Shown here in pieces: positions 10,905 through 21,188 of a stretch of DNA of 64,000 bases (the stretch's first letter is position 1; each line of letters starts with the position of its first letter). A program made the position numbers and the translations under genes. The notes under the pieces were generated by a model. That model had not been told where the DNA came from. It searched no databases and was given only the letters and a program-made list of their open reading frames with translations. Source of the stretch: Dromiciops gliroides (Eukaryota > Chordata > Mammalia > Microbiotheria > Microbiotheriidae); contig NC_057863.1 of assembly GCF_019393635.1 (NCBI RefSeq), positions 621,855,791 to 621,919,790 on the forward strand, read 5' to 3'.

Positions 10905-11745
10905 ATACAGCCTACGTTTGGGGCCTCATCTAGGATAAAATTGTTCCCTTCACATTTGTGGGGACCCCCTGGAGAAATTCTTCATCTTAGGCTTTCATTA
11001 TTGTCTACCTTACAAAAAGAGGCAGAGGTTGAAGTTCTCCAGCCCACTGGGGACATAGAGCCTGATTGTAAGCACAACAGATTGCAACCTTTTTTCCTTC
11101 TTGTCTGACAGTGAGAGGATGACTTCTAGTTGGCCCTAGGTCTTAAATATGAGAGGGACATAGGGATATGACCCTCCACTGAGATGGAAAGTGCTCCCCC
11201 CCTTCGGCCTAGTGATCTGATCTCAAAGTCTTAAAGCCCCCTATTTCTCTCTCTCTCTGTTTTTTCTCTAGAGAGAGGCAATAACGGGAAGCTACTATCC
11301 CCCTTTCTAAATATAGGCATATCAACTTAAAAATTTCTTCATAGGGTCTGCACCGAGACATTATGTAGATATGATAAGTTGTTGCTGAAACATGAAATTT
11401 TGCAAAATAACCTATGGCTGAACCCCTGAGGTTGGGGCACTCTGACCCAGGAGAGAGACTTATCGCTGAACATCCCAGGAGAAAGATTTATTGCTGAACA
11501 TATAGTATTAACCCAATTACCGCATTTTGCTCAAATTAGATGTCTGTAAAAAGTATAAAAACTGCTTGATTTCTAATCCCGGTGTGTCACACCTCCTGGT
11601 TTTCCCAGCGAGTGTGGTACACCTTTCTTTTGAAAGAAATAAAATCAATGCTTCGGCCTCCTTTCTCCTCGAGTCTCTATTACAGGGGTCAGTGGGTGTA
11701 CTTCCCATCCCACTCAAATTCCAGCAGGGAGAGCTCCACTAGGGA
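10905..11745 (+). mobile_element. ERV relic with LTR-like end
   Basis: Near 10914-10933, tttggggcctcatctaggat resembles the proline-tRNA primer binding site used by gammaretroviruses (16 of 20 bases by eye). From about 11363 to 11745 there is an LTR-like unit with a TATA box (agtataaaaactg, near 11550), a polyadenylation signal (gaaataaaatc, near 11637) and a pyrimidine-rich U5-like end. I see no coding sequence and no clear TSD, so the limits are approximate. Confidence 0.5.
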
Positions 11746-11866
11746 AGATAGGGACCAGATTTGCTTCTAAGGTAGGAAGCTGATTTTATCTTTTTTGTTT
11801 TATTTATTGTTTGGGTTGGGGAAGAGTATTTTGTGTACCAAGACAGGTATTTTCTTAATAGTAAGG

Positions 11867-12016
11867 GGGGCAGCTAGGTGGAGCAGTAGATAGAGCACGG
11901 GCCCTGAATTCAGAAGGACCTGAGTCCAAATCAGACCTCAGACACTTGACACTTACTAGCTGTGTGACCCTGGGCAAGTCACTTAACCCTCATTGCCCCA
12001 CCAAAACCAAAAACAA
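11867..12016 (+). mobile_element. Marsupial tRNA-derived SINE
   Basis: Sense copy with TSD aatagtaagg at 11857-11866 and 12017-12026. Confidence 0.95.
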
Positions 12017-12194
12017 AATAGTAAGGAAGAAGTAATTTTTTATAAACTTTGTAAAATGTTGTTTGTTGAATCTGCATAACTGTATTTGGGAATATTTGTG
12101 ATTTTCACTTGTACATGAATTAATTAAGCTACTCTATAACTAGCACTTAAAATCTCATGCACTGGATTAGTAATAGAATATTGCTATATGTCTT

Positions 12195-12370
12195 AGATCA
12201 TAGGCTTATATAGAGCTGAAAGAAAGGACCTTATATAGACATCATCTATTCTGACCTCCTTCATTTTCAAGATGAGGAAACTGAGACAGAGCAGGTGAAA
12301 TGATTTGTCTAGTCATGTAGGTAGTGCCAGTTCAGGTGCTCAGATATGAACTTCACTCTTGAGAGCCAGA
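12195..12370. mobile_element. MIR-related CORE-SINE fragment
   Basis: Diverged text of the type gagctgaaagaaaggacctt, then cattttcaagatgaggaaac and tgagacagagcaggtgaaat. Confidence 0.5.
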
Positions 12371-12417
12371 GCCACAACTTATTCTTTCCCCTGCTCATTC
12401 TTACAATTCATTTCAGG

Positions 12418-13245
12418 TGAAAAGGAAAATGATAAATGTTGCAGAAGATGTGGGAAAATTGGAACACTAATGCATTGTTGGTGGAGTTGTGAACTGATCC
12501 AATTATTCTGGAGACCAATTTAGAACTATGCCCAAAGGGCTATAAAACAGTTCATACCTTTTCATCCAGCAATACTACTACTTGGTCTATATCCCAAAGA
12601 GATCATTAAAAAGGGGAAAGGACCCACATGTACAAAAATATTTATAGCAACTCTGTGTAGTGGCAAAGACTTGGAAATTGAGGGAATACCCATCAATTTG
12701 GGGAATGGCTGAACAAGTTGTGGTATATAGATATAATGGAATACTCTTGTGCTATAAGGAATGATGAGAAGAAGATTTCAGAAAAACCTGGAAAGACTTC
12801 AGAACTGATGCTGAGTGAAGTGAGCAGAACCAGAACATTGTACACAGAAACCGTAACATTATGTGATGATCAACTGTGATAAACTTAGTTCTTCTCAGCA
12901 ATACAATGATTCAAGACAATTCCAAAAGACTCATTATGGAAAATGCTCCCCACATTCAGGAAAAGAACTATGGAGTCTGAATACAGATTGAAGCACACTA
13001 TTTTCACTTTTTTTTTCTCTTTCTTGTGGTTTTTCCCTTTTGTCCTGATTCTTCATTCAGAAAATGGTGGAAATTTGTTTAACATGATTGTATATGTATA
13101 ACCTGTATTGGATTGCTTGTTGTCTTAGGGAGGGAGGGAAGAAAAAAGGAGAAAAATTTGAAACTCAAAATCTTATAAAAAGGAATGTTGAAAACTATCT
13201 TTACATGCAATTAGGAAAAAATAAAATACTATTAAGAAAATAAAA
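12418..13245 (+). mobile_element. L1 LINE, 3' end of ORF2 and complete 3' UTR
   Basis: Sense L1: ggcactaatgcattgttgg-like text, tatatcccaaagagatcatt, the AKTW-type segment, gtgagcagaaccagaacatt, cttgttgtcttagggaggga, and an A-rich tail ending near 13245. 5'-truncated and broken. Confidence 0.85.
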
Positions 13246-13289
13246 CATTATGAGAGCCATAAAAAATTCATGTCAGTGAGATCACAGAA

Positions 13290-13475
13290 CCATTTGAGTG
13301 GGAAATATTGTCATTTGATCCTCACAACAATTGTATAGGATTGGCATCATCATTATTTCCATTTTATAGATGCTGTGGTTCAGAGACATAGCTAGAAAGT
13401 ATCTGAGATAAGAGTTGAACCTCCATCTCTTTGATTTCTAAGTCAACTGCTCTATATACTGTATGATGCTGCTTC
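13290..13475 (-). mobile_element. MIR, antisense
   Basis: Antisense MIR text: tcatttgatcctcacaacaa, ccattttatagatgctgtgg, and a tail at the expected spacing. Confidence 0.7.
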
Positions 13476-13479
13476 TCTA

Positions 13480-13655
13480 GAAGGGAATAATATGGACAGG
13501 TTATTCTTGGTAATACCACAGCCATTGATTGAGCTCATTATTCAGAAAAATTGGACACCAGAATTCCTTGACTCCAAAATTCTACTACTAAGTATATGCC
13601 CCAAGGAGGTCATTGATAAGAAGAGAGTCCCCCTATACAAAAAAAAAAAAAAAAG
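13480..13655 (+). mobile_element. L1 LINE short fragment
   Basis: An ORF2-type stretch (a YPKE-like CPKEVIDKK motif) that ends in a 16-base A-run at 13640-13655. Confidence 0.55.
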
Positions 13656-13872
13656 GCAATATAACTGCCTGAAACCCCTCTTCATCAGAGAATACAAAAC
13701 ATCCCAAACACAGCAGCCTGAACCCTGTGTATTACCCAAAGTCCCAGGCTCCTCCAGGAATGCTCTTTGCTAACTTAGCATCTGCTTTCTCTACTCCCCC
13801 TCCTATGCAACCCACATTCACCAACCCACCAACCTCTCAGCAGGTCCTGAGAGGCAAAGGGGTAACACTCAC

Positions 13873-14040
13873 ATACTTTATCGCCAGTAGAAAGGAACAG
13901 TGCAGGATTCGGAGCTGCATTGTGTGGCCAATGGCAGCGGGGACATCTATAGTAAAGAAATGCTCATAGATCACCCATAGTCCAATTCCTAGGTTAAAGA
14001 TGCATCCTGCCAGAAGGAGGAAGAACAGCAAGATCATCAT
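13873..14040 (-). CDS. AADACL4: AADACL3/AADACL4-like esterase, exon 1 (start)
   Basis: A 168-nt first coding exon, 56 codons, from ATG at 14038-14040 to a strong donor tat|gtgagt at 13873. The first 22 residues are hydrophobic (MMILLFFLLL, then an aromatic IGLW end) and act as a signal-anchor. YEHFFTIDVPAAIGHT and LRILHCSFLL follow, the conserved start of this family. Counted by hand, the distance from this Met to EHF (28 residues) equals that in human AADACL4 as I remember it, which decides the start over the in-frame GTG at 14050-14052. The exon ends in phase 0 and fits exon 2 at 10180 exactly. No break is seen. Confidence 0.87.
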
Positions 14041-14110
14041 ACTGTTTTGCACGTGAGTGAGGCTGAGAGGGATCTTCTCTTTGGAATCTCTTTGACATAG
14101 GACCTGGTGT

Positions 14111-14120
14111 CCTTATAAAT
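14111..14120 (-). promoter_or_regulatory. TATA-like box of the AADACL-like gene
   Basis: The minus strand reads atttataagg, about 70-80 bases upstream of the exon 1 ATG, which would give a 5' UTR of roughly 45 bases. An E-box (cacgtg) lies at 14050-14055. These are sequence matches only. Confidence 0.4.
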
Positions 14121-14239
14121 TCCCTCCTTCTTGCTTCTCTGCCTTTGTCTAGTTTCCCTATAGGCAATAGCTTTGCCAAGTCCTCAAGATCTGTCATCTG
14201 TTAAGGAATTAGACTAGAATAACCTGATTGAATGAGCAT

Positions 14240-14560
14240 GCAATAAACCTTTATTAATATTAATTACTTACTCAATGCTAAGCACTGTGCTAAGACCTGG
14301 AGATGCAAAGAAAGGTAAAGGACTTGAGGGTGACACCATGCAAACAATTAAGCACAAATACTATAGAGACTGGATAAAATGGAGATAATCAGTAGGGGAG
14401 GGCCTAGAATGAAGGGGGATTAGGAAAGGCTTCTTGAAGAAGTGGAGATTTTATCTGGGATTTGAAGGAAGCCAGAAGCAGGGATGAGAAGGGAAGAGAA
14501 TTCTAAAACTGAAGAATAGCCAGGTGAAGGCATCAGAGTTTGTCAGGGAACTTTAATCCC
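14240..14560 (+). mobile_element. L2 LINE 3' region
   Basis: L2 words in order: ctaagcactgtgctaagacc, tggagatgcaaagaaagg, aggcttcttgaagaag and gggatttgaaggaagccag. Confidence 0.7.
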
Positions 14561-14753
14561 AAAGGGAAAAATCCATCAGGTCGCCCTTTGCACAGGGGAA
14601 GAAAGGTCACAAAGTCTCCTTTTCCTCTGGATTTGGGGCCAGTTGTGAGACCTAGAATTACAGACCAAGAGCCCATGGGGAGTATCAAGTCCAGCCTCTC
14701 ACTGTATGTAGTCTCTGGTTTTTAAAAATAAATTTTTATTAATGTTTTCTGTT

Positions 14754-14904
14754 GGGGGCAGCTAGGTGGCACAGTGGATAGAGCACCAGCCCTGGATTCA
14801 GGAGTACCTGAGTTCAAATCCGACCTCTGACACTTGACACTTACTAGTTGGGTGACCCTGGGCAAGTCACTTAACCCCCATTGCCCCGCAAAAAAAAGAA
14901 AAAA
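14754..14904 (+). mobile_element. Marsupial tRNA-derived SINE
   Basis: Sense copy with perfect TSD ttaatgttttctgtt at 14739-14753 and 14905-14919. Inserted in the antisense L1. Confidence 0.96.
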
Positions 14905-15000
14905 TTAATGTTTTCTGTTTCTTACATCACCACAATATCCTATGTTTTCCTCTTCTCCTCCTCCTGAGAGCCATCTCATGTTATAAATAGTTGGGTTTCT

Positions 15001-15160
15001 TTTGTTTTGTGTTTTTTTTTTCTTGTGGGGCAATGAGGGTTAAGTGACTTGCCCAGGGTCACACAGCTAGTAAGTGTCAAGTGTCTGAGGCTGGATTTGA
15101 ACTCAGGTCCTTCTGAATCCAGGACCCATGCTTTATCCACTGCGCCACCTAGCTGCCCCA
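15001..15160 (-). mobile_element. Marsupial tRNA-derived SINE
   Basis: Full-length antisense copy ending gccacctagctgcccc. Imperfect TSD agttgggttt/ggttggggttt. Confidence 0.94.
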
Positions 15161-16189
15161 GTGGTTGGGGTTTTTTTGAGAGGAAAAATAAAATTAGCAC
15201 AACTAATCAATATATTGAGAAAGTCTGAAAACATATGCAATGTGTAACACCTGTGGACCTCCTAACTCCATGAAGGCGTAGGTTGGGGTTATCTTCTCAT
15301 ATCTCTTTGAGTCTTTCTTGATCCCTATAATCTTGTTACATTTATTTTTAGTTTTTTGATGTGTCGTTCTTTCCTTTTACATGGTTGTAGTCACTACTAT
15401 ACTGTTTTCTTGGCACTTCTCTGTATCAGTTTATATAGATCTTTCCATTCTTCTCTATATTCATGTCTTACAGCACAGTAATATTCTACTATATTCATGT
15501 ACCATGATTTGTTTGGCCATTCCCCAGTTGATGGGCATCTACCTTGTTTCCAATTCTTAGTAACACAAAAAGTGCTCATAAATATTTTGTAATATAGGGG
15601 ACTTTCTTCTTATCAGTGGCTCCCTTGGGATACAAATCCAATAATGGAGTCACTGGTTCAAGCATCATGGTCGTTTTAGTCACTCTCATTTTAATAATTG
15701 CAAATTGCTTTCCAAAATGGCTGTACCATTTTATAATTCTACCAACATATTTATGAGCCTCTCCTCTCACAACCTGTCCAATCTTGACTGTTGCCATTTG
15801 TGCCAATTTGCAAGGTATGAGGTAAAACATCAAAGTTGTTTTGATTTACATTTCTCTACTATTGCTGATTGGGAGCATTTTTTCTTGTGGTTGTAAATAG
15901 TTTGTAGTTTTTTGAGAACTGTTTATTCATATCCTTTGACCATTTATCTGTTGGGGAATAACTTTTATACACACACATAAATTATGTATATATCTTGGAT
16001 AGCAAACCCTTATCAGAAAAAGTTTGATATTAAGATTCCCCCCCATTGGACCACTCCCCTTCTTATTCTAGATGCATCAATGTTGTCTGTGCAGAATCTT
16101 ATTAGTTTCAAGTGACCAAAGTTATCTATTCTTATCTAAATGCCTCTAATTTATCTAATTGTCTCTTGTTTGGTTAAGAATATATCTCT

Positions 16190-16340
16190 TGGGGCAGTGA
16201 GGTGGGGCAGTGGATAGAGCACCAACCCTGGATTCAGGAGCACCTGAGTTCAAATCCAGCCTCAGACACTTAACAATTACCAGCTGTGTGACCCTGGGCA
16301 AGTTACTTAACCCCAATTGCCTCACCAAAAAAAAAAAAAA
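16190..16340 (+). mobile_element. Marsupial tRNA-derived SINE
   Basis: Sense copy with TSD agaatatatctct on both sides (right copy at 16341-16353). Confidence 0.95.
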
Positions 16341-17009
16341 AGAATATATCTCTCACCCATAAATATTAGAGGTATACAATCTGTTTCTCTTCTACATTTT
16401 TTATAGTTTGATTTTTAACATTAAGGCCATGTATCCATTTAGAATGTATTTTGGAGTGTGGCATAAGGTGTTGATATCACCTGATTTCTGCCAGACTGCT
16501 GTCCAGTTTTCCCAACATTTTTTTGATCAAATAGGAAGTTTTTCCCTAGTTAACTTATGTTTTCTACTTTATCAAACACTGGTTATTTGAGTTATATTGT
16601 TTCTGAATCTCCCTTGTTTAGTCTGTTCCATTGATCTCTATTTTTTAACCAATATCAAATGGTTTTGATGCCTACTGCCTTTATAATATAATTTGAGATC
16701 TGGAAGTGTTATTTCCCCTTTATCCTTACTTCTTTTCATCACTTTTCTCAATATTCTAGATCTTTGGTTTTTCCAAATGAATTTTGCTATTATTGTATCA
16801 AGTTCTATAAAGCATCTTCTTGGTAATTTCATTGGTAGAGCACTATGTATGTAAATTAATTTTGGTAGTATTTTCATTTTAACTATATTGTCACAACCTA
16901 GACATGAGCACTGAATATTCCTCCAGCTATTAAGGTTGTTTTATATTTCTTTAAGGAATACTTTGTAATTGAATCTATACAGGTCTTTGACAGGTAGAAA
17001 AACATTTAA

Positions 17010-17235
17010 GTCACCTGATTTTTTTGAGCCCAGGTAAAAGACTTTACATTTGTCTCTATTAAATTCCATCTGATTATATTCAGTTCAGTGCCCTATCCTG
17101 TCAAGATCTTTTGGGATCTCAACTCTGTCATGCTATGTTAACCATATTTTCCAACTTTGGGGCATCAGTCAACAAATCAATTATTAGGTATTTATTAAGT
17201 GCCTACTATATGCCAGATATTTTGGTAGTAAGGAT
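17010..17235 (-). mobile_element. L3/CR1-type LINE fragment, then a short L2/MIR scrap
   Basis: Text such as ctttacatttgtctctatta, atcttttgggatctcaactc and tctgtcatgctatgtt matches the antisense L3/CR1 3' region. At 17190-17225, ttattaagtgcctactatat is an L2/MIR-type end. It leads directly to the ERV boundary near 17265. Confidence 0.5.
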
Positions 17236-17283
17236 TTTATTTTTGCTATTAGCATTGTTATAATATGGGGGAAATTGTCACAT

Positions 17284-18282
17284 ATGGAGAGAGTCGCCAA
17301 GATGGCTCCTTCTACTAGAGATGATCCAAGTTTAGAATCAGATCAGCAGAAACTGCTCCCCCTGCAGGAAACTATAGAACATACCAAAAAAGCAGCACCA
17401 ATTCAAGACAGAAAATATAGCCCCTTTAAACCAAGTGACTTGAGCGCATGGAAATCAATCATCCCTAGTTTTAAGAAAAATCCAAACACTGTAATTTCAC
17501 AGTTAAGGACTATATTTAATATATATCAACCCACTTGGGCTGATGTTACTTGCCTTATGGAAACTTTACTGTCCCCAACTGAGATTACAGATATTATCTC
17601 AGCAGGAAATGCCCTTGTTGCAAAAGGTAAGGCCGATGTGGAATGGCCTCTAAAGGATCCAGAGTGGAATTATAATAACGACAGGTATTTCCAAAGATTA
17701 AAAGACGCTAGAGAAACACTTCTGAAGGGAATGGAATTTTGCTCTAGAAAACCGGAAAACTGGCAGAAATTTTTAAGCCTACCTCAGGAGGCTAATGAAA
17801 AACCAAACAGATTTTATGATCGACGTTGTGAGGCTGCTAGACAGTACTCCAGATTGGATCCAGTAGATTTAAGAGATTCCTATATCGTTCTCAACACATT
17901 TGTTTATAATTCACTGCCAGAAATACGCAGATACTTTCTGACTCAATGTCCAGATTGGAGGACCTTAACAGCTGATAGACTTAAGGAACTTGCAAATTAT
18001 GTCTTTGACTCACGTGAGGAAGGTCCAAATCGCCCTAAACAGAGCATTCTGGCACCGGCGATTCCTAGTCAGCCATGTGAACACCGGAACAAGGACACTA
18101 AGGTGTGTTGTTACTGTCATAAGGAGGGGCATGAATTGAGGGAATGTAGGACTTGGAGAAGAAATTCTAATTCTAATTACAGGCGAAATCAAAATAGAAA
18201 TAGATCTTTTTGGAGGAATACAGAAAGGCAGTACCAGAATAATGGTAACGAAGGTCCCTCTCAGAGGAGGGCACAGGATTGA
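17284..18282 (+). CDS. gag: ERV Gag, capsid-nucleocapsid part
   Basis: An open frame of 332 codons from ATG 17284 to TGA 18282. About 45 residues in, YSPFKPSDLSAWK marks the start of a gammaretrovirus-type capsid, with QPTWADV and the major-homology-like ENWQKFLSLPQEANE area further on. At residues 275-288 there is one CCHC zinc knuckle (CYCHKEGHELREC, C-X2-C-X4-H-X4-C), then a basic, Asn/Arg-rich tail. Family Gag proteins are usually some 500 residues; the matrix and most of the p12-like part are missing here. The ATG is therefore only the first available Met, and upstream codons stay open for a short way. The frame itself has no internal break. Confidence 0.88.
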   Translation: MERVAKMAPSTRDDPSLESDQQKLLPLQETIEHTKKAAPIQDRKYSPFKPSDLSAWKSIIPSFKKNPNTVISQLRTIFNIYQPTWADVTCLMETLLSPTEITDIISAGNALVAKGKADVEWPLKDPEWNYNNDRYFQRLKDARETLLKGMEFCSRKPENWQKFLSLPQEANEKPNRFYDRRCEAARQYSRLDPVDLRDSYIVLNTFVYNSLPEIRRYFLTQCPDWRTLTADRLKELANYVFDSREEGPNRPKQSILAPAIPSQPCEHRNKDTKVCCYCHKEGHELRECRTWRRNSNSNYRRNQNRNRSFWRNTERQYQNNGNEGPSQRRAQD

Positions 18283-18303
18283 CGGGGTCTTGGGGAGGAA
18301 TAG
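18280..18303 (+). promoter_or_regulatory. Gag-Pol junction: TGA-CGG stop, possible readthrough site
   Basis: Gag ends gat tga cgg ggt and the protease frame continues in the same frame, the layout used by gammaretroviruses that read through the gag stop. The known retroviral case is UAG; here it is UGA followed by CGG, a context known for leaky termination in some plant viruses. A second in-frame stop (tag, 18301-18303) follows seven codons on, so this copy would need two readthroughs and is probably decayed. Confidence 0.5.
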
Positions 18304-18912
18304 AACATAGATAATGAAAGCCATATATTCCCAGATCCAGATTTTTTGAATGCCCTTGTACCAGTCCATTCACCTCCCCAGAGTAAAGAACCACATGTCA
18401 CCCTAAAAGTGGGGGAGACTTATTACGATTGTCCGCTAGACACAGGAGCCTCTAAATCAGTATTAGTAAGCAAACCAGATGCTGGGTGTAGACCTGTAGG
18501 ATTTTTGAATGTAGTAGGAGTTTCAGGAAAGAGCCAGAGAGTGGCAAAATTGAAGCCTTGCATGGTATCTATGGGGTCCTTAACAGTGGAACATTCATTC
18601 TTACTCATGCCTGATGCCCCTGTAAATTTATTAGGTCGTGATCTCCTTTGCAAGCTTAGAGCAACCATATCTTGTGCTCCAGATGGGGCTGTCTCCCTAC
18701 AATTGCCAGAGGATACTGTTCATTTATTACCAATTTTACTTACAGAAGCTCAAGGAACAGTAGGGGTAGTATCCAAAATCCCCTCTGACATTCCCGAGTC
18801 TTTATGGGCCTCATCCCCTAATGAGGTGGGGCTCCTTAAGTCTGCCATGCCTGTTACCTTTAAAGTTAAGGGGGGGACCACCCCCCTCCATTCCACAGTA
18901 TCCATTGTCTAG
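18304..18912 (+). pseudogene. pro: ERV protease (broken pol, part 1)
   Basis: In the gag frame, ending at TAG 18910-18912. The catalytic motif is LDTGAS with its Asp codon at 18439-18441, and the flap and C-terminal LLGRDLL motif (around 18630-18650) follow, as in retroviral aspartic proteases. Near 18870-18890, in a G-run followed by a C-run, the coding potential moves to another frame, where RT continues. Confidence 0.87.
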
Positions 18913-19962
18913 GGAAGCAATAGAAGGGATCACACCTATAACTGAGGCTTTGAAAAGCCAGGGTATTATTATTCCATGTCATCACTCTCCATGCAATACT
19001 CCCATTTTGCCAGTTACAAAACCCAAGCCTGGGCCAGATGGTAAACCTGTTTATCGTTTTGTGCAAGATCTTAGAGCAATTAATAATTATGTTATCCCTA
19101 GACATGCTATAATGGCTTCCCCTTCTACCATAATTTCTTCCATTCCCTATGAATCTACATGCTTCACAGTGGTAGACCTCTGCTCTGCCTTTTTCTCCAT
19201 ACCAGTACATGAGGACTTCCAATATTTATTTGCTTTTACCTGGAAAAATAGACAGTGGACCTGGACTAGACTCCCACAGGGATTTGTAGACAGTCCCACA
19301 TTATTTTCCCAAATTTTACAACAGGATCTGCCCTCCATTACCTTTAAAGCCTCCACACTAGTACAATATATTGATGACTTACTTTTGGCTTCTCCTAATG
19401 CTGAAATTTGTCAGGAAGATAGCCATCACTTACTGCTGGAGCTGCACAAGAGAGGACACAAGGTTTCCAAGTCAAAGGTACAATGGTTTTTGCCCCAGGT
19501 AGAATATTTAGGATTTATTCTGGCTGCTGGAACTCGCTCTGTCTCTTCTAAGCGAGTCTAGGCCATTCAACAACTCTCTGCCCCCACTACTAAGAGGCAG
19601 TTGAGAGCCATTCTGGGAGCAGCCGGGTACTGTAGACAATGGATACCCTCTTTTGGTGAAATTACTAAACCCCTCATAGCTCTAACAAAAAGTTCTGTCC
19701 CAGACATTTTACAGTTGGATCCCCAGCATCTCTCAGCCATAAAAGAATTAAAACGGGCCTTGTTATCAGCACCTGCCCTAGGACTACCAGATTATAGTAA
19801 GCCTTTCACTCTCTTTGTGCATGAACAAAGCGGGGTGGCTTCTGGAGTTCTAACTCAATCACTGGGGCCTAACCAATGCCCTATAGCCTACTATTCAACT
19901 CAGCTGGACCCTGTAGTGGCTGGAGCACCACCTTGCCTTAGAGCAGTGGTGGCCACGCCCTT
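18890..19962 (+). pseudogene. pol: ERV reverse transcriptase (broken pol, part 2)
   Basis: Coding potential runs in the frame with codon starts at 18821+3n. It shows the gammaretroviral SREAIEGI start, FVQDLRAIN, LPQGF near 19271-19285 and the polymerase active site YIDD at 19367-19378. A stop (TAG 19559-19561) lies after the palm, and the connection domain follows in the same frame with a GAAGYCRQWIPSF motif. Near 19950-19965 the frame changes again. Length and motif order are normal for a gammaretroviral RT. Confidence 0.9.
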
Positions 19963-20700
19963 TTGGTAGAAAAAGCCTCTGATTTGGTCTTAGGTAACCC
20001 TCTAACTGTGCAATGCCCTCACAAAGTGAAGGCTCTCTTACTACATCACAGGACACAAGCCTTTTCAGATCAAAGGCTGGCTAAGTATGAAATAACCCTG
20101 TTAGGTAATGAGAATATCACTTTAAAACGCTGCACAGTTCTCAATCCAGCAACGCTACTCCCTAACTTACCATTCTCAGGGGAACCATTGCATGACTGTG
20201 CTTCTTTAGTTGATATGGCTGAAAAACCCCGTGATGATCTTTTTGATACACCTTTAGAAAACCCTGATCTTGTCCTCTGTACAGATGGTTCCTCATTTAT
20301 GAGAAAGGGAACCCGTTTTACTGGAGCTGCTGTAGTTTCTGATTATGACACCCTCTGGGCAGCTTCTCTGCCTTCCCATTTTAGTGCACAGGCTGCTGAA
20401 CTTATGGCTCTTACACAGGCCTGTAATATAGCCAAAGGTAAGAGTGCCACTATTTTTACTGACTCGAAATATGGCTTTGGCATATGCCATTTTATTGGTA
20501 TGATTTGGCATCAATGAGGCTTCCTAACATCCTCGGGCAAGGCTATTGCCAATGGGGACCTTATCAAGGGCCTCTTAGATGCCCTGAAACTGCCTTCTTC
20601 CCTAGCTGTTGTACATTGCCCTGCCCACACAGGGAATAGTGATCCTGTTTCAAAGGGAAATGCACGAGCCGATTCTGCAGCCAAGCTTGCTGCATTAGAA
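19963..20700 (+). pseudogene. pol: ERV RNase H (broken pol, part 3)
   Basis: The RNase H domain with its four acidic residues in one frame: Asp at 20284 (CTDGSS), Glu at 20398 (AAEL), Asp at 20461 (FTDSK) and Asp at 20671 (RADSAA). An in-frame TGA at 20515-20517 stands where a CGA arginine codon would fit, which looks like methyl-CpG decay. The tether to RT contains the LLGNENITLKRC segment. Confidence 0.88.
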
Positions 20701-21188
20701 GCTCCTGAACATGTATTTAACCTTTCACCTTCTGAGGATATTCCTTCCAACCTACCCTATGACGATTCTGAAGTAGAAAAGTGGAAAAAGAAATTTAAGG
20801 CGAAACAGATCAGCGGCGTCTGGGTGTCTCCGGAAGGTAAGCCACTTCTTCCCCGTAAATTCTACCACCAGGTATGCCTCTCTGTTCACAGAAAAGGCCA
20901 TTTTGGTACACAAAGCATTGTAGACTCTATTAAGAGAACCTGGATAGCACCAGGTGTGACTAACACAGCATCTCGAATCTGCTGGGGGGTTCCACATGTA
21001 TATATTAGTATGCTTATAATCAGTATGCTTTTAAAGCCAAAGCTTATGGAGGGCGTCCCCTAGCATATACACCTTTTGAGCACTTAAAAATTGATTATAT
21101 TACTATGCCAAAAGCAGGACATTATAAATTTTGCCTTGTTATAGTTGATCAGCTCACTTGGTGGGTGGAGGCCTTTCCCAGCCCCTGA
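20701..21188 (+). pseudogene. pol: ERV integrase, N-terminal part (broken pol, part 4)
   Basis: The first piece ends at TAG 21061-21063 and carries a degraded HHCC zinc-binding region (HQVCLSVHRKGH, later a lone C near CWG). The core then appears in a third frame with the first catalytic Asp at 21093-21095 (LKIDY). It is stopped by TGA at 21186-21188, again at a likely former CGA codon. The frame change lies between about 21000 and 21060. Confidence 0.85.

Larger units (their letters stand above)
10181..13872 (-). other. Intron 1 of the AADACL-like gene
   Basis: About 3.7 kb between exons 1 and 2, filled by SINEs (10497, 11867), an ERV relic (10905-11745), MIR copies and two L1 3' ends. No further AADACL exon is visible in it. 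Confidence 0.75.
14720..16990 (-). mobile_element. L1 LINE, 3' half of ORF2 and 3' UTR, antisense
   Basis: A long antisense L1. Open pieces at 15397-15579 and 15576-15833 carry the NKSWYMNIVEYYCAVR and LYPKGATDKK motifs. The piece at 16638-16877 carries the [13 protein letters not shown] motif of L1 ORF2, running N- to C-terminal on the minus strand. Three SINEs interrupt it (14754, 15001, 16190). Stops in every frame show it is dead. Confidence 0.85.

Noticed and set aside
17263..17290. Similarity of ttataatatgggggaaattg to the reverse of the LTR end ggtttccccatatcaca
   Set aside because: Considered as a remnant of an LTR border, but the match is short, and the frame that leads to capsid begins at once, leaving no room for an LTR.
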